NCBI GenBank assembly: GCA_965216945.1
Contig: CBDCGU010000003.1
Location: 868,001 to 932,000 of the forward strand
Length of the DNA: 64,000 nt
Direction: 5' to 3'
Source of the DNA: DATHZQ01 sp965216945
GTDB taxonomy: Bacteria; Actinomycetota; Acidimicrobiia; Spongiisociales; UBA5794
A program made the position numbers and the translations under genes. Position 1 is the first letter of the stretch; each line of letters starts with the position of its first letter. Under the pieces are notes generated by a model. It was not told the origin of the DNA. It saw nothing but the letters and a program-made list of their open reading frames with translations, and made no database searches. Positions 56,553-64,000 of this stretch are shown here, in pieces.

Positions 56553-57208
56553 GTGTCGCCCCGATCGCGGAGCAGGTCCTCGACCTTGGCGTACACGGCC
56601 GGACGGGTGGCGGCAACGACGAGGTCGCCGGCCCGGAGCTCGAACGCCGGCGACACGATGTGGGTCACACCGGACCGCTGAACGGCGGCGATGCGGAGAT
56701 CCCCAGGCAACTCGAACTCCTCGACCGTCATGCCGGCGGCACGCTCCCCCACGACCATCTCGGCGATCTCGACGTCGCCACGGGAGAAAGTCACGTGATA
56801 GCGGAAAGCATCGGCAACGATCTCCTCACGGATGACGTCGGATGCGAGCTTGGCCCCGGCGACGTAGCGGACTCCGAGCGCCCGGTAGGCGTCGGCGCGG
56901 CCGGGATCGTCGAGCCGGGCCACCGTCTTCTCGACGCCGAACACCTGCTTGGCGATCTGCACCGCCATCACGTTGGCGTTGTCGGAGTCGGTCACAGCCA
57001 CGAACGCATCGGCGAACTCGATCCCTGCGGCACGGAGCACACGGATGTCGTAGGCGACGCCGGGGTGGGTCGTACCGTTGAACGTCGATCCGAGCCGGTC
57101 GAAAACACCCTCCCGATTGTCGACGACCGACACGTCGTGCCCGTCCGCAGCAAGACGAAGCGCCAGATCGGACCCCACCCGTCCGCAGCCGGCGATCACG
57201 ACTCTGAT
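56549..57208 (-). CDS. trkA: TrkA regulatory subunit (KTN/RCK), first in operon; ATC start likely
   Basis: The protein is an RCK_N-RCK_C TrkA subunit (GCGRVGSDLALRLAADGHDVSVVDNREG). The nearest canonical start is GTG 57199, but that removes the first strand of the Rossmann fold. The frame upstream reads IRVVIAGCG, so position 57206-57208 is ATC, where homologues have ATG (MRVVIAGCG). GGAG lies 7 nt before that ATC, ideal spacing, and no other ATG, GTG or TTG exists between it and the in-frame stop upstream. I therefore annotate an ATC start (219 residues). A sequencing error is the main alternative. With two single-domain TrkA genes in tandem, heteromeric rings are possible. Confidence 0.85.
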   Translation of the reverse strand: MRVVIAGCGRVGSDLALRLAADGHDVSVVDNREGVFDRLGSTFNGTTHPGVAYDIRVLRAAGIEFADAFVAVTDSDNANVMAVQIAKQVFGVEKTVARLDDPGRADAYRALGVRYVAGAKLASDVIREEIVADAFRYHVTFSRGDVEIAEMVVGERAAGMTVEEFELPGDLRIAAVQRSGVTHIVSPAFELRAGDLVVAATRPAVYAKVEDLLRDRGDT

Positions 57209-57536
57209 GGGGGCGCTCCGATCACGCCGACGATGTTAGGGAGGAGAGCCGATCGCGGAGCGACGTCTCCGCGGACAACGAGGGGCGCTCTACGGACCAA
57301 GCCGCCATGAGCACCCTGGACGTGTCCCCATCCTGCGCGGTGCCTGACCCCCGCAGAGGAACGACACAGCCCGGCCGGCGCAACACCTCCGGACCGCGCA
57401 AGACACCCTCGAATGCACCTATGGACCCCCTACCCGAACACGACGGCGATCACTACCGTGAACATCGTCCAGTCACAACAACCGGACCCCAGGCACTCCC
57501 CGGTCTCCGACGGTCCGGTTCAGGGATCCATCCACC
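57209..57536. other. Intergenic region between divergent trkA and secreted protein gene
   Basis: This gap of about 330 bp holds the promoter of the Trk operon and the upstream region of the gene at 57537. GCGGAG and CTCCGC flank a 6-nt loop (about 57276), a short hairpin. I saw no gene, tRNA or convincing -10/-35 pair. Confidence 0.4.
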
Positions 57537-58319
57537 ATGAGGCCCGCAGAACTCGGCCCCAGAGCCCGCAGGAGGGACGGCAGGACTGCCGCCGGCGCCG
57601 GCGCAACCGCCGAGCAAACGCCTGCTCGTCATCTTCCTTCGCTCGTGAGGCGTAGAGCGCTTGTCTCGACCTTGTCTGCCGCGGTCGTGGTGGCCGCCGG
57701 CTTTGTCGCGTTGAGTGTGACATCGGCAACACCGGCGAGCACGGCTCCGCCGGCCGCCCGAGTTCCGCCGGCGGCGATCGCATCGCCACCCCTTGCGGCC
57801 GAACCGGCTCCTGGGGCGACGGAGTTGCCCGCAACAACGGCCCCAGCGACATCCTTGCCGGAGGAGTCTGCACCTGTCGTCGTGGAAGGCGTTCCGGCGT
57901 CGTGCCCGGTCACGGTTCCGGGAGACACCGGCTTCAGCCCTTCCGCAGCGGCTCCGGACGACCCACCGCCACTGTACGACTCCGTGTGGTTCGGGACACC
58001 CGAGCTCTGGACCATGGTCAACCCTCGAGGCGAGACGACGAACGACAAGAGATGGCTCGGCGGCGAGAAGACCTTCTGGTGGAGCGAGAGTTTTTCGCTC
58101 ATGGACGAGCTGCAGCCGGAAATCGTGGTCACCGCCGAGCACCTCGACGGCACAGCGCCGACCGTCGAGGCCGGCGGGCCGGGTACGAACGGCTCACATC
58201 CCGACCTTGGAGACTTCATGCTCGTCGGCCTGGAGCTCCCCGGGCCAGGATGCTGGAGACTGACCGCCCACTACAAGGACGCGACCATCAGCTACGTGGT
58301 CTGGGCAGTTGGGGAGTGA
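57537..58319 (+). CDS. Secreted or membrane-anchored protein of unknown function
   Basis: The 260-residue protein has an Arg-rich N-terminal tail (about 1-40), a hydrophobic segment ALVSTLSAAVVVAAGFVALSV, a long Pro/Ala/Thr linker (about 65-115) and a C-terminal globular domain of about 135 residues. That domain has two cysteines (CPVTVP and GPGCWRLTAHY), motif GTPELWTMVNPRGE and GGEKTFWWSE. The pattern is of a beta-sandwich seen in secreted actinobacterial proteins, with the late G-C-W motif resembling carbohydrate-binding folds. Exact role is unknown. ATG 57537 has only a weak GGGAT upstream; a start nearer the hydrophobic segment is possible. Confidence 0.6.
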   Translation: MRPAELGPRARRRDGRTAAGAGATAEQTPARHLPSLVRRRALVSTLSAAVVVAAGFVALSVTSATPASTAPPAARVPPAAIASPPLAAEPAPGATELPATTAPATSLPEESAPVVVEGVPASCPVTVPGDTGFSPSAAAPDDPPPLYDSVWFGTPELWTMVNPRGETTNDKRWLGGEKTFWWSESFSLMDELQPEIVVTAEHLDGTAPTVEAGGPGTNGSHPDLGDFMLVGLELPGPGCWRLTAHYKDATISYVVWAVGE

Positions 58320-58363
58320 CGATCCGTTGACAGCGCTGAAGCCCCGCGCGGCGCACCCATCGC

Positions 58364-59812
58364 TCAGCGACGCCACAGCTCCGGGGTGAACAGCAGGAGG
58401 ACCGGGAACAGCTCCAGCCGGCCGAGCACCATGAGGAACGACAGCACCACTTTGGAGCTGTCGTGAACGACGGTGTAGTTCTGGGTGGGCCCAACCGCAT
58501 CCAGACCAGGACCGACGTTGCCGAGCGAGGAGGCAACGGCTGAGGCGACGGTGAGGATGCCCGTGTCGCTGCCGAGGCTCTGTTCGAGGATGCCGACGAG
58601 CATGGTCCCGGTCATGAAGGCGAACATGTAGAGCAGGAAGAAGGATTGGACCGATTCCACGATCTGGTCCGGCACGGTTTCCTTGCCCAGCCGGACCACG
58701 AAGACGCCACGGGGGTGGATCACCCGCCGCAAATCGGCGCGGCTGGCTTCGTAGAGAACTCCCAGCCGGTAGGGCTTCACCGAGCCGCCGGTGGACCCTG
58801 CCATCCCGCCGACGAAGAACAATCCGAACACCATGATGCCGAGCGCCACCGGCCAGGCGCCAAAGTCGGCCGTGGCGTAACCGGTCGTCGTGACGATGGA
58901 CACGACCGTGAAGATCGCATCCCGGAGGGTGTCGCCGGCCGCCCCGCCCCATGTGCCGATCGTCGCCACCGCCGACGCCACGACGATGATGCCGCCATAC
59001 AGCTTGAACTCACTGTGTCCGAGGTACGCGGTGGGGTTGCGCATCGCTCGGTAGTGGAGCGCAAACGACGTGCCGGCCAGCACCATGAACACGATCACGA
59101 TCCATTGTGAATACGCCGAGAACGCGTTCATCGAAGATGCGTCCGTCCCGAACCCGCCGGTCGACATGGTTGTGAGCGCGTGGGCGACCGACTCGAAGAG
59201 GTTCATGTCACCGACCCAGAGCAGCAGGATCTCAGCACACGTGAAGCCGACGTAGACGAGCCACAGGCGCCTGGCCGTCTCCCTGAACCGCGGCGTCAAG
59301 CGGTCGGGCGTCGGCCCCGGTGACTCGGCGCGGGCCAGCTGCACACCGCCGATGCCGAGCAGTGGCAGGACCGCGATCGAGAGCACGATGATTCCCATGC
59401 CACCCAGCCATTGGGTGAGTGCCCGCCAGAAGAGGATGCCGTGGCTCAGCTCTGCGGGGTCGGGGACGATCGAGGCACCCGTCGTCGTGAATCCCGCCGC
59501 CGACTCGAAGAGGGCGTCGACGACCGAGCTGATCTCCCCGGTGAGGATGTAGGGAAGGGTTCCGAAGATGGTGGTGGCGAACCAGGCGAGGCCGACGATG
59601 GCGAAGCCTTCACGAGCCGACAGCGACTTGGGTGCGGCAAACTGCTGGCGGGCGCCGAGCCCGATGACCAGGGTGAGTAAGGCGGCGATGGCGATGCGGA
59701 GAGCCGTTCCCCACTCCTGATAGAAGAGCGATACGACGGCGGGGGCGATCATGGCGAGCCCCGAGGCGCCGATGACCACGCCGATGATATGGAGGAGGGG
59801 TCGGATCGCCAT
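58364..59812 (-). CDS. trkH: TrkH-type potassium uptake channel subunit (second copy)
   Basis: The 482-residue TrkH protein has the expected repeated pore helices (SSVVDALFESAAGFTTTGASIV, ALTTMSTGGFGTDASSM, GGMAGSTGGSVKPYRLGVLYEASR). ATG 59812 follows the trkA stop by one base. The longer frame to 59911 is unsupported. It differs considerably from the first trkH, so it is probably not a recent duplication but a paralogue with its own TrkA of the fused type. It is convergent with the secreted protein at 57537. Confidence 0.92.
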   Translation of the reverse strand: MAIRPLLHIIGVVIGASGLAMIAPAVVSLFYQEWGTALRIAIAALLTLVIGLGARQQFAAPKSLSAREGFAIVGLAWFATTIFGTLPYILTGEISSVVDALFESAAGFTTTGASIVPDPAELSHGILFWRALTQWLGGMGIIVLSIAVLPLLGIGGVQLARAESPGPTPDRLTPRFRETARRLWLVYVGFTCAEILLLWVGDMNLFESVAHALTTMSTGGFGTDASSMNAFSAYSQWIVIVFMVLAGTSFALHYRAMRNPTAYLGHSEFKLYGGIIVVASAVATIGTWGGAAGDTLRDAIFTVVSIVTTTGYATADFGAWPVALGIMVFGLFFVGGMAGSTGGSVKPYRLGVLYEASRADLRRVIHPRGVFVVRLGKETVPDQIVESVQSFFLLYMFAFMTGTMLVGILEQSLGSDTGILTVASAVASSLGNVGPGLDAVGPTQNYTVVHDSSKVVLSFLMVLGRLELFPVLLLFTPELWRR

Positions 59813-59813
59813 G

Positions 59814-61142
59814 TCAGCCGGAGAGTTGTTCGACCTCTGGGATCGCCTCCGGCAATGCGATGACGATGAGACGATCGGCGAAGTGGATCTCCGTATCGCC
59901 TCGGGGGACAAACACCTCGTTGCCGCGTATCACACCGCCGACGATCATCTCGTGCGGTAGATGAAGGTCACGCAACGTCTTCCCGGCGGCCGGGCTGTTG
60001 CGACCGACCTCGATCTCGAGGGCCTCGGCATCGGAGTCCTGGAACGTGACGACGCTGTGGATGCGACCCCGGCGCACAAATCGGAGGATCTCGGAGGCGG
60101 CGGAGAGCCGGCTCGACACACCACCGTCGATACCGACGCCGGCGAGGAGGCGGACGAGGTCCATACGATGGAACCGAGCGACCGCGGTCGGAACGCCAAT
60201 TGCCTTGGCGACCAGACAGCCGAGAATGTTGATCTCGTCCCACCCGGTGAGGGCGAGGACGATGTCGGCGGTCGACACCCCCTCCGATGACAGCAGTCGC
60301 GGGCTGGTCGGGTCGCCGCAGATGCCAGTGATCCGCGGGTTGTCGGTTGCGATCTTGCGGACACGGCTCGGGTCCTGGTCGACGAGGATGGTGTGGATCC
60401 CCGCCTGGCAGAGAGTCCGCGCCGTCAGCGCGGCGAGCCGCGTTGCACCGAGGATCGCCACCTTCGATGCGGGTGTGTCGTTGATGCCGAGGAGCCGAAA
60501 TGGCTCTTCGGTCTTGTCGGTCTCCGACATGAACAGGACGTGATCACCAGGGAGCACTTGGGTCGAGCCGCGGGCGATCACGGTTTCTCCATCCCGGATG
60601 ACGGCGACGACGAGCCATGACCACTGCGTCACGCTGTTGCGCAACTCGGCCAGCGTGTGGCCCGCAACAGGGGCCTCCGGCGAGATGTAGCCGCCAACCA
60701 GATCCAGGCGGCCGCCGGCGAACTCGATCAACTCGGACACGCCGCGCTGCTTCACCAACAGGAGCAGTTCCTTGGCGGTCGTCTCTCCGGGGTCGATGAG
60801 CAGGTCGACGCCCAGGTTCTCCGCTTCGTCGCGAAGCTGCGGGTCTTCGACACGGGCGATCCGGCGAGGTGCACCGAGCCGGGTGGCGGCGTGGGCGGCG
60901 AGCACGTTGACGGCGTCTGATGAACTGACGGCGATGAAGAGATCGGCCTTCTCGACGCCGGCGGCGTCGAGCGTCTCGAGGCTGGCGCCGTTGCCGTGGA
61001 TGACGAGGCAATCGATCTGTTCCTGGACCTCGGCGGCGCGCACCGAATCCGCTTCGATCACGACCACATCCTGGCCTTCGAGGGACAGCCGCTCGGCCAG
61101 GTATGAACCGACCGCTCCGGCTCCCACTATCACCACTCGCAT
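59814..61142 (-). CDS. trkA: TrkA, full-length double-RCK type
   Basis: This 442-residue TrkA has two RCK_N/RCK_C halves, the E. coli-like arrangement. The first half begins MRVVIVGAGAVGSYLAERLSLEGQDVVVIEAD, the second near KVAILGATRLAALTARTLCQAGIHTILVDQD, so both have Rossmann motifs, the second with a degenerate glycine loop. It lies one base before trkH and forms a separate two-gene Trk system 2.5 kb from the first. The operon is divergent from the LCP-family gene. Its ATG 61142 gives a normal length. Confidence 0.94.
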   Translation of the reverse strand: MRVVIVGAGAVGSYLAERLSLEGQDVVVIEADSVRAAEVQEQIDCLVIHGNGASLETLDAAGVEKADLFIAVSSSDAVNVLAAHAATRLGAPRRIARVEDPQLRDEAENLGVDLLIDPGETTAKELLLLVKQRGVSELIEFAGGRLDLVGGYISPEAPVAGHTLAELRNSVTQWSWLVVAVIRDGETVIARGSTQVLPGDHVLFMSETDKTEEPFRLLGINDTPASKVAILGATRLAALTARTLCQAGIHTILVDQDPSRVRKIATDNPRITGICGDPTSPRLLSSEGVSTADIVLALTGWDEINILGCLVAKAIGVPTAVARFHRMDLVRLLAGVGIDGGVSSRLSAASEILRFVRRGRIHSVVTFQDSDAEALEIEVGRNSPAAGKTLRDLHLPHEMIVGGVIRGNEVFVPRGDTEIHFADRLIVIALPEAIPEVEQLSG

Positions 61143-61218
61143 CGCCTACCTCGCTGCTCTGCTTCGGGTGATAGGTGAGGCTAACGACCCTGTGGTGCCC
61201 AACGCTAGATGACTTCGA

Positions 61219-61247
61219 CTGGCAGAGCCCTGGGTCGTCGGTACTAT
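61219..61247 (+). promoter_or_regulatory. Promoter of the LCP gene, probably leaderless
   Basis: CTGGCA (61219-61224) and TACTAT (61242-61247) are 17 nt apart, the second ending 8 nt before the GTG at 61256. No ribosome binding site is seen between the -10 and the start. Confidence 0.5.
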
Positions 61248-61255
61248 CCCGCCTC

Positions 61256-62464
61256 GTGCCTCGTCGCCTTGCCGCCCTCGCGGCCGCCCTCGCAGTGATC
61301 GTCACCGGCTGCTCTGCCGTGTCCTCCGCACCCAAGCAGGCTGAGACGGTGGTCGCGCCCACGACGACAACAACCACCACCACGACGACGACAACAACCA
61401 CGACTTTGCCGCCCGCACCGTCGGTGGTGATCAGCGGCGACATCGACGCCGGTCTCGCCGCCGCCGCCGAGGGCTTGTACAACTACCTCCACGACTCGAC
61501 GCGGCCCGTTCCGGTTGGGGTCAGTCAATCGCTGCTCGACCACGCAGCGGGTCATGCGGCCCCCGAGGGGGAGATCGCGGCCGTCGCTACGTCGGCGCAA
61601 ATGTCGAATGGCGACAGCGTCGCCGTTGTGGTGACCGAAACCGACACGCTGCTGCTCCTCGACGCCGGCAAGGGGTGGGTGGTGGTTGGGGCGATGCTGG
61701 CGGGGCTTCCACCGTGGCTGGGTGAGGCCTCGCCACGGACGCTCCTGGTACTCGGCACCGACGCACGGGTTGGTGAGAGCCAGCTCGGCTTGCGTGCGGA
61801 CAGCGTCCACATCCTCACCATGATCCCTTCGACCGGTCAGGGGGCGTTCCTCGGATTCCCCCGCGACTCGTGGCTCCGCGGTTCGAAGCTCACGAATCTG
61901 ATGCCGAGAGGCGGCCCCGACCTCATGATGGAGGTCATCAACGAGGTCAGCGGGATCCCGCTGGAGGGCTGGGTGGCTGTGGGGTTCGAAGGGTTCCTTG
62001 CCCTCATGGGAGAGCTGGGACCGCTCGAGATCGATCTGCCAACGGAGATGCGCAGCGGCAACAACTGGGCTGACTATCCGGCAGGCCCCCAGGTACTCGA
62101 TCCGAAGCTCACGCTTCGCCTCGCCCGGATCCGCAAGGGATTGCCCCGCGGTGACTTCGACCGCACTCTGAACCAAGGTCGCATCACGCTGGCGGCGATG
62201 GAGGCAGTGAAATCGATGGGTATCGAGATGCTGCCGCGCTGGGTGGCGGTATTCGACCAGCACGGCTTCACCAACCTGTCGACGGAGGCGCTCTTCACCT
62301 TCCTCGCAACGGCGTACGTCTCGTCTCCGGAGCTGATCACCAATGCGGTGGTGCCGGCGGTCACCGGTACGGTGGGCGAGGCGTCGGTCGTCTTCATCGT
62401 GGACGACGCCGAGGCGGTGTTTCGCGATCTCGACGATGGTGTTCTCGACGAGACCGGCTCCTGA
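61256..62464 (+). CDS. LytR-CpsA-Psr (LCP)-family lipoprotein
   Basis: LCP proteins transfer teichoic acid or other glycan chains to the cell wall. The 402-residue protein begins with a lipobox (ALAVIVTGC, Cys near residue 17), a homopolymer of 15 threonines encoded by mixed Thr codons (61361-61405), and an N-terminal accessory domain. The LCP core follows: LLVLGTDAR (about 160), the RADSVHILTMIP strand, FLGFPRDSW with catalytic arginine and aspartate, and LDPKLTLRLARIRKGLPRGDFDRTLNQ. GTG 61256 was chosen over the upstream start for its proper signal and for the -10 box before it. The catalytic signature is complete. Confidence 0.9.
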   Translation: MPRRLAALAAALAVIVTGCSAVSSAPKQAETVVAPTTTTTTTTTTTTTTTLPPAPSVVISGDIDAGLAAAAEGLYNYLHDSTRPVPVGVSQSLLDHAAGHAAPEGEIAAVATSAQMSNGDSVAVVVTETDTLLLLDAGKGWVVVGAMLAGLPPWLGEASPRTLLVLGTDARVGESQLGLRADSVHILTMIPSTGQGAFLGFPRDSWLRGSKLTNLMPRGGPDLMMEVINEVSGIPLEGWVAVGFEGFLALMGELGPLEIDLPTEMRSGNNWADYPAGPQVLDPKLTLRLARIRKGLPRGDFDRTLNQGRITLAAMEAVKSMGIEMLPRWVAVFDQHGFTNLSTEALFTFLATAYVSSPELITNAVVPAVTGTVGEASVVFIVDDAEAVFRDLDDGVLDETGS

Positions 62465-62495
62465 CCGCTTGTCCGTGGCGGGGCCGTGCATCGGG

Positions 62496-62501
62496 TAGGT
62501 T
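62496..62501 (+). promoter_or_regulatory. Putative -10 of a leaderless transcript
   Basis: TAGGTT lies 6 nt before the ATG at 62508, immediately after the LCP gene. It could allow separate expression of the small protein. Confidence 0.35.
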
Positions 62502-62507
62502 GGCGAC

Positions 62508-62864
62508 ATGGCACACCTATTGCTCGGCCGCTGCACGGTGACGATGCATGAGATGCAGGACTTCACGACACGCATTCAGAACTGGGAGCAAGACCTGTTC
62601 GGCACAGATGCTGCCCCGGATTTCCACGGCGTGTACCTCCAGCGTGATGAGCCGGGCAACGTCGTGATCGAGTTGCGTTTCTCGACGCGGGAGGTCGCCG
62701 ACGCCTGCATCGCCGCCGGACACATCGCTCGACTGCGCGACCAGGTGTTCGAATGCACCAAGTACGATCCCGGCGCCTTCATCCGCTATGACCTGTTCTA
62801 CGGTGCCTCGAAGGACGGTGAGCGCACCTACTTCGGCGAGACCGTCCACCACCACGAAGGCTGA
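62508..62864 (+). CDS. Small ABM/dimeric alpha-beta barrel-like protein
   Basis: The 118-residue protein opens HLLLGRCTVTMHEMQDFTTRIQNWEQDLFG and contains NVVIELRFSTREVADACIAAGHIARLRDQVFECT, consistent with a ferredoxin-like alpha+beta barrel such as antibiotic-biosynthesis monooxygenase or stress-response dimers. It ends in a His-rich ETVHHHEG that may bind metal. No catalytic residues can be named. It is a lone gene after the LCP gene and convergent with the Tad operon. The family call is a guess from pattern; it is probably cytoplasmic. Confidence 0.5.
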   Translation: MAHLLLGRCTVTMHEMQDFTTRIQNWEQDLFGTDAAPDFHGVYLQRDEPGNVVIELRFSTREVADACIAAGHIARLRDQVFECTKYDPGAFIRYDLFYGASKDGERTYFGETVHHHEG

Positions 62865-62880
62865 CGATCCGGGTACCTCA

Positions 62881-63267
62881 TCACGGAGGCAGCTCCGTCG
62901 GAACGAACTCTGCGCGGCTCGAAGCAGGCACCGAACGAGTGCCGAACAGGAAGAGGTCAGCCGTGGCGACGACCACGACCCGCACGGTGCGTGGCCGCCA
63001 CGTCGGATCCAGGGGACACTCGCAGCTGACCAGCACCGCATGGTTCTCCGCGGCGAATCGAGCGGCCTCCGCCGCAGGCCCACCCGAGCCGCCGAATCCC
63101 GCGAAGGTGAGCGGTGCGGCTGCCAGAGCCGCAGCATCCGCCGCAACCGTGGCGCGGCTGCGTGCATGCAGGTAGACGGCAACGTCGCCGAGCACCGCCC
63201 CGATCAGCAAGGTGAACACGGCCACGCCGACCATGGGCAGCGTTGCGACTCCCCGCTCGTGACTCAC
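62881..63267 (-). CDS. TadG-like secreted/pilus assembly protein (Rv3654c-type)
   Basis: The 128-residue protein has one N-terminal membrane helix (about 8-30, VATLPMVGVAVFTLLIGAVLGDVAVYL) followed by RSRATVAADAAALAAAPL. This signature marks actinobacterial Tad-locus proteins that resemble TadG or pseudo-pilins, and it has two cysteines (CEC). It is the last gene of the visible Tad operon and is coupled to tadE by GTGA. Such proteins are thought to be minor pilins or stabilise Flp pili in the envelope. Its exact role is unproven. Confidence 0.8.
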   Translation of the reverse strand: MSHERGVATLPMVGVAVFTLLIGAVLGDVAVYLHARSRATVAADAAALAAAPLTFAGFGGSGGPAAEAARFAAENHAVLVSCECPLDPTWRPRTVRVVVVATADLFLFGTRSVPASSRAEFVPTELPP

Positions 63268-63635
63268 TGCTCGACGCGCATGCTCGCCCGACCCTTCAGC
63301 TCGATGACCGCACCGCCGAACATCGCCGGCGCAAGCCGGTGTGGCAGCGTGATCACCACCTCGGCACTGGCCCCGACGACATGCGGCCTCCGTACCGAGA
63401 TACGGGCGTCGTCGGCAGCACCACCCAGGGCCGCCCGTGCCGCCGCCAACGCCTCGGACGGATCGGGGCTCGTTGCCGCTTCACGCGCCCCCTCCCGTGC
63501 GGCGTTGATCAGCTCGAGCTGGGCCCGCGCCACGACTGCGACCTCCGCAACGGCCAGGACGACAAGCAACACCACGGGGATGACCAGCGCAAACTCCACG
63601 GCGACGCTGCCGCTGCCGCGACGCAGCCCGCTCAC
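63264..63635 (-). CDS. tadE: TadE-family pseudopilin
   Basis: The 123-residue protein starts RRGSGSVAVEFALVIPVVLLVVLAVAEV, with the TadE signature of a Gly-Ser-x-AVEFA motif before a hydrophobic helix, as recognised by prepilin peptidases. It should be a minor pilin of an Flp/Tad pilus. I placed the start at GTG 63635, which overlaps the pilin stop by GTGA, rather than the longer frame at 63704. It sits between a Flp-like pilin and the TadG-like gene. Confidence 0.86.
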   Translation of the reverse strand: MSGLRRGSGSVAVEFALVIPVVLLVVLAVAEVAVVARAQLELINAAREGAREAATSPDPSEALAAARAALGGAADDARISVRRPHVVGASAEVVITLPHRLAPAMFGGAVIELKGRASMRVEQ

Positions 63636-63811
63636 ACGTACGACGTGACCTTCGACATGACCGCATCGAAGAGCGCCGCCAGCGTCCCGGTGGAGGCCGC
63701 CCACAGGATGAGCGTGAGAGCGATGGCGGCGGCGGCAACGATCACCAGGGCGTATTCCGCCGTTGCCTGTCCCGATTCGTCGTTGAGTAGACGGTCGTTC
63801 GGTAGGTGCAT
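63632..63811 (-). CDS. Flp/DUF4244-like pilin (59 aa)
   Basis: The 59-residue product reads MHLPNDRLLNDESGQATAEYALV and continues as one hydrophobic helix (about residues 20-43) with a short tail ending VTSYV. The GQATAEYA segment with Glu five positions into the helix is the Flp pilin/DUF4244 cleavage signature, normally cut after the Gly by TadV/prepilin peptidase. It is shorter than most length cut-offs. The ATG is at 63811 and the stop overlaps tadE by GTGA. GGAGACTCCC lies upstream. It would be the main pilin of the Tad locus. Confidence 0.85.
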   Translation of the reverse strand: MHLPNDRLLNDESGQATAEYALVIVAAAAIALTLILWAASTGTLAALFDAVMSKVTSYV

Positions 63812-63857
63812 GGGAGTCTCCTTGTCTCTTCCCGGATCCGCCGGGTGCGGAGGGAAG

Positions 63858-64000
63858 TCACAGCGAGAACCGCTCGAGGGCGCCGACCATCGCCGGCGCC
63901 ACGGTGAGCACGACGAAGCCAGGGAGGATCAGCAACGCCAGCGGGAACATGAGGACAACGGGAAGGCGCCGAGCCGCCGCCAGGCGTGCGGTGCGGCGTT
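63858..64000 (-). CDS. TadC-like type II secretion F-family protein, C-terminal end
   Basis: Only the last ~47 codons are in the window; the gene continues beyond the right edge. The segment reads RRLPVVLMFPLALLILPGFVVLTVAPAMV and ends GALERFSL. The K/R-x-P-VVLMFPLALLILPGF pattern matches the C-terminal membrane helix of TadB/TadC proteins, the platform proteins of Flp pilus assembly. It reads in the same direction as, and 46 nt before, the pilin gene, as expected for a tadA-B-C-flp-E-G operon. Confidence 0.8.
   Translation of the reverse strand, partial: RRTARLAAARRLPVVLMFPLALLILPGFVVLTVAPAMVGALERFSL

Noticed and set aside
23359..57441. A shared 16-mer CCCCCTACCCGAACAC at 23359-23374 and 57426-57441
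   Set aside because: In a GC-rich 64-kb window a single chance repeat of this length is expected. The two flanks do not align, although both lie upstream of genes.
1..64000. CRISPR array, insertion sequence, prophage or integron
   Set aside because: I saw no regularly spaced repeats, transposase or integrase signatures, and no phage structural genes in any frame.

Overview
The window is a GC-rich, gene-dense bacterial chromosome segment. I read it as Actinomycetota, most likely a deep branch such as Acidimicrobiia. The evidence is gene order and family type. clpC, lysS-coaX-panC-(Rossmann/DUF2520), folK-folP-ftsH, hpt-tilS-(HECTH zinc metalloprotease) recur in the same relative order as in mycobacteria. 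There is also an RsrA/SigR-type anti-sigma/sigma pair, a PimB-like mannosyltransferase, an actinobacterial TopA with C-terminal repeats and an actinobacterial Tad locus. Many starts are GTG and many operon neighbours overlap by GTGA or ATGA. Several genes start 6-9 nt after a TANNNT box, as in leaderless transcription. The class-level placement is inference.

Layout. 1-4331: radA (cut by the edge), a mini membrane protein, a zinc-ribbon/discoidin-like protein and clpC. 4584-8256: a trans-prenyl synthase, then an accessory patch (AraC regulator, double SnoaL protein, MazEF). 8460-9788: a halogenase-like flavoprotein. 9927-20070: a maltodextrin system in two blocks, malF-malG-GH13 and malE/lacI, separated by a kinase-like phosphotransferase and a kelch lipoprotein. 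20212-24690: a TPR protein, an S9 peptidase and an AI-2E-type permease.

24712-38280 is the conserved housekeeping run: lysS, coaX, panC, a DUF2520 protein, upp, folK, a phosphatase-like protein without its catalytic cysteine, folP, ftsH, hpt, tilS, a metalloprotease, small proteins and rsrA/sigR. tRNA-Thr(CGT) follows. 38681-51474: a sugar-nucleotide epimerase, a phosphotransferase, a coupled three-gene cassette of unknown role, plsC, holB, an MFS permease, topA, a GT4 mannosyltransferase and a tandem histidine phosphatase.

51560-61142 is a potassium neighbourhood. It holds a membrane pyrophosphatase with the residues of the K+-dependent class, a five-gene Trk operon (two TrkA, a 45-residue membrane peptide, TrkH, an OB-fold-like protein) and a second trkA-trkH pair. 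The first trkA appears to start at a non-canonical ATC. 61256-64000: an LCP-family lipoprotein, a small ABM-like protein and the distal end of a Tad pilus operon, including a 59-residue Flp/DUF4244-like pilin.

I found no CRISPR array, insertion sequence, prophage or replication origin. The less-described items are the Trk operon with its mini-protein, the pseudophosphatase in the folate operon and the 40623-42615 cassette. Each is a hypothesis from sequence reading alone.
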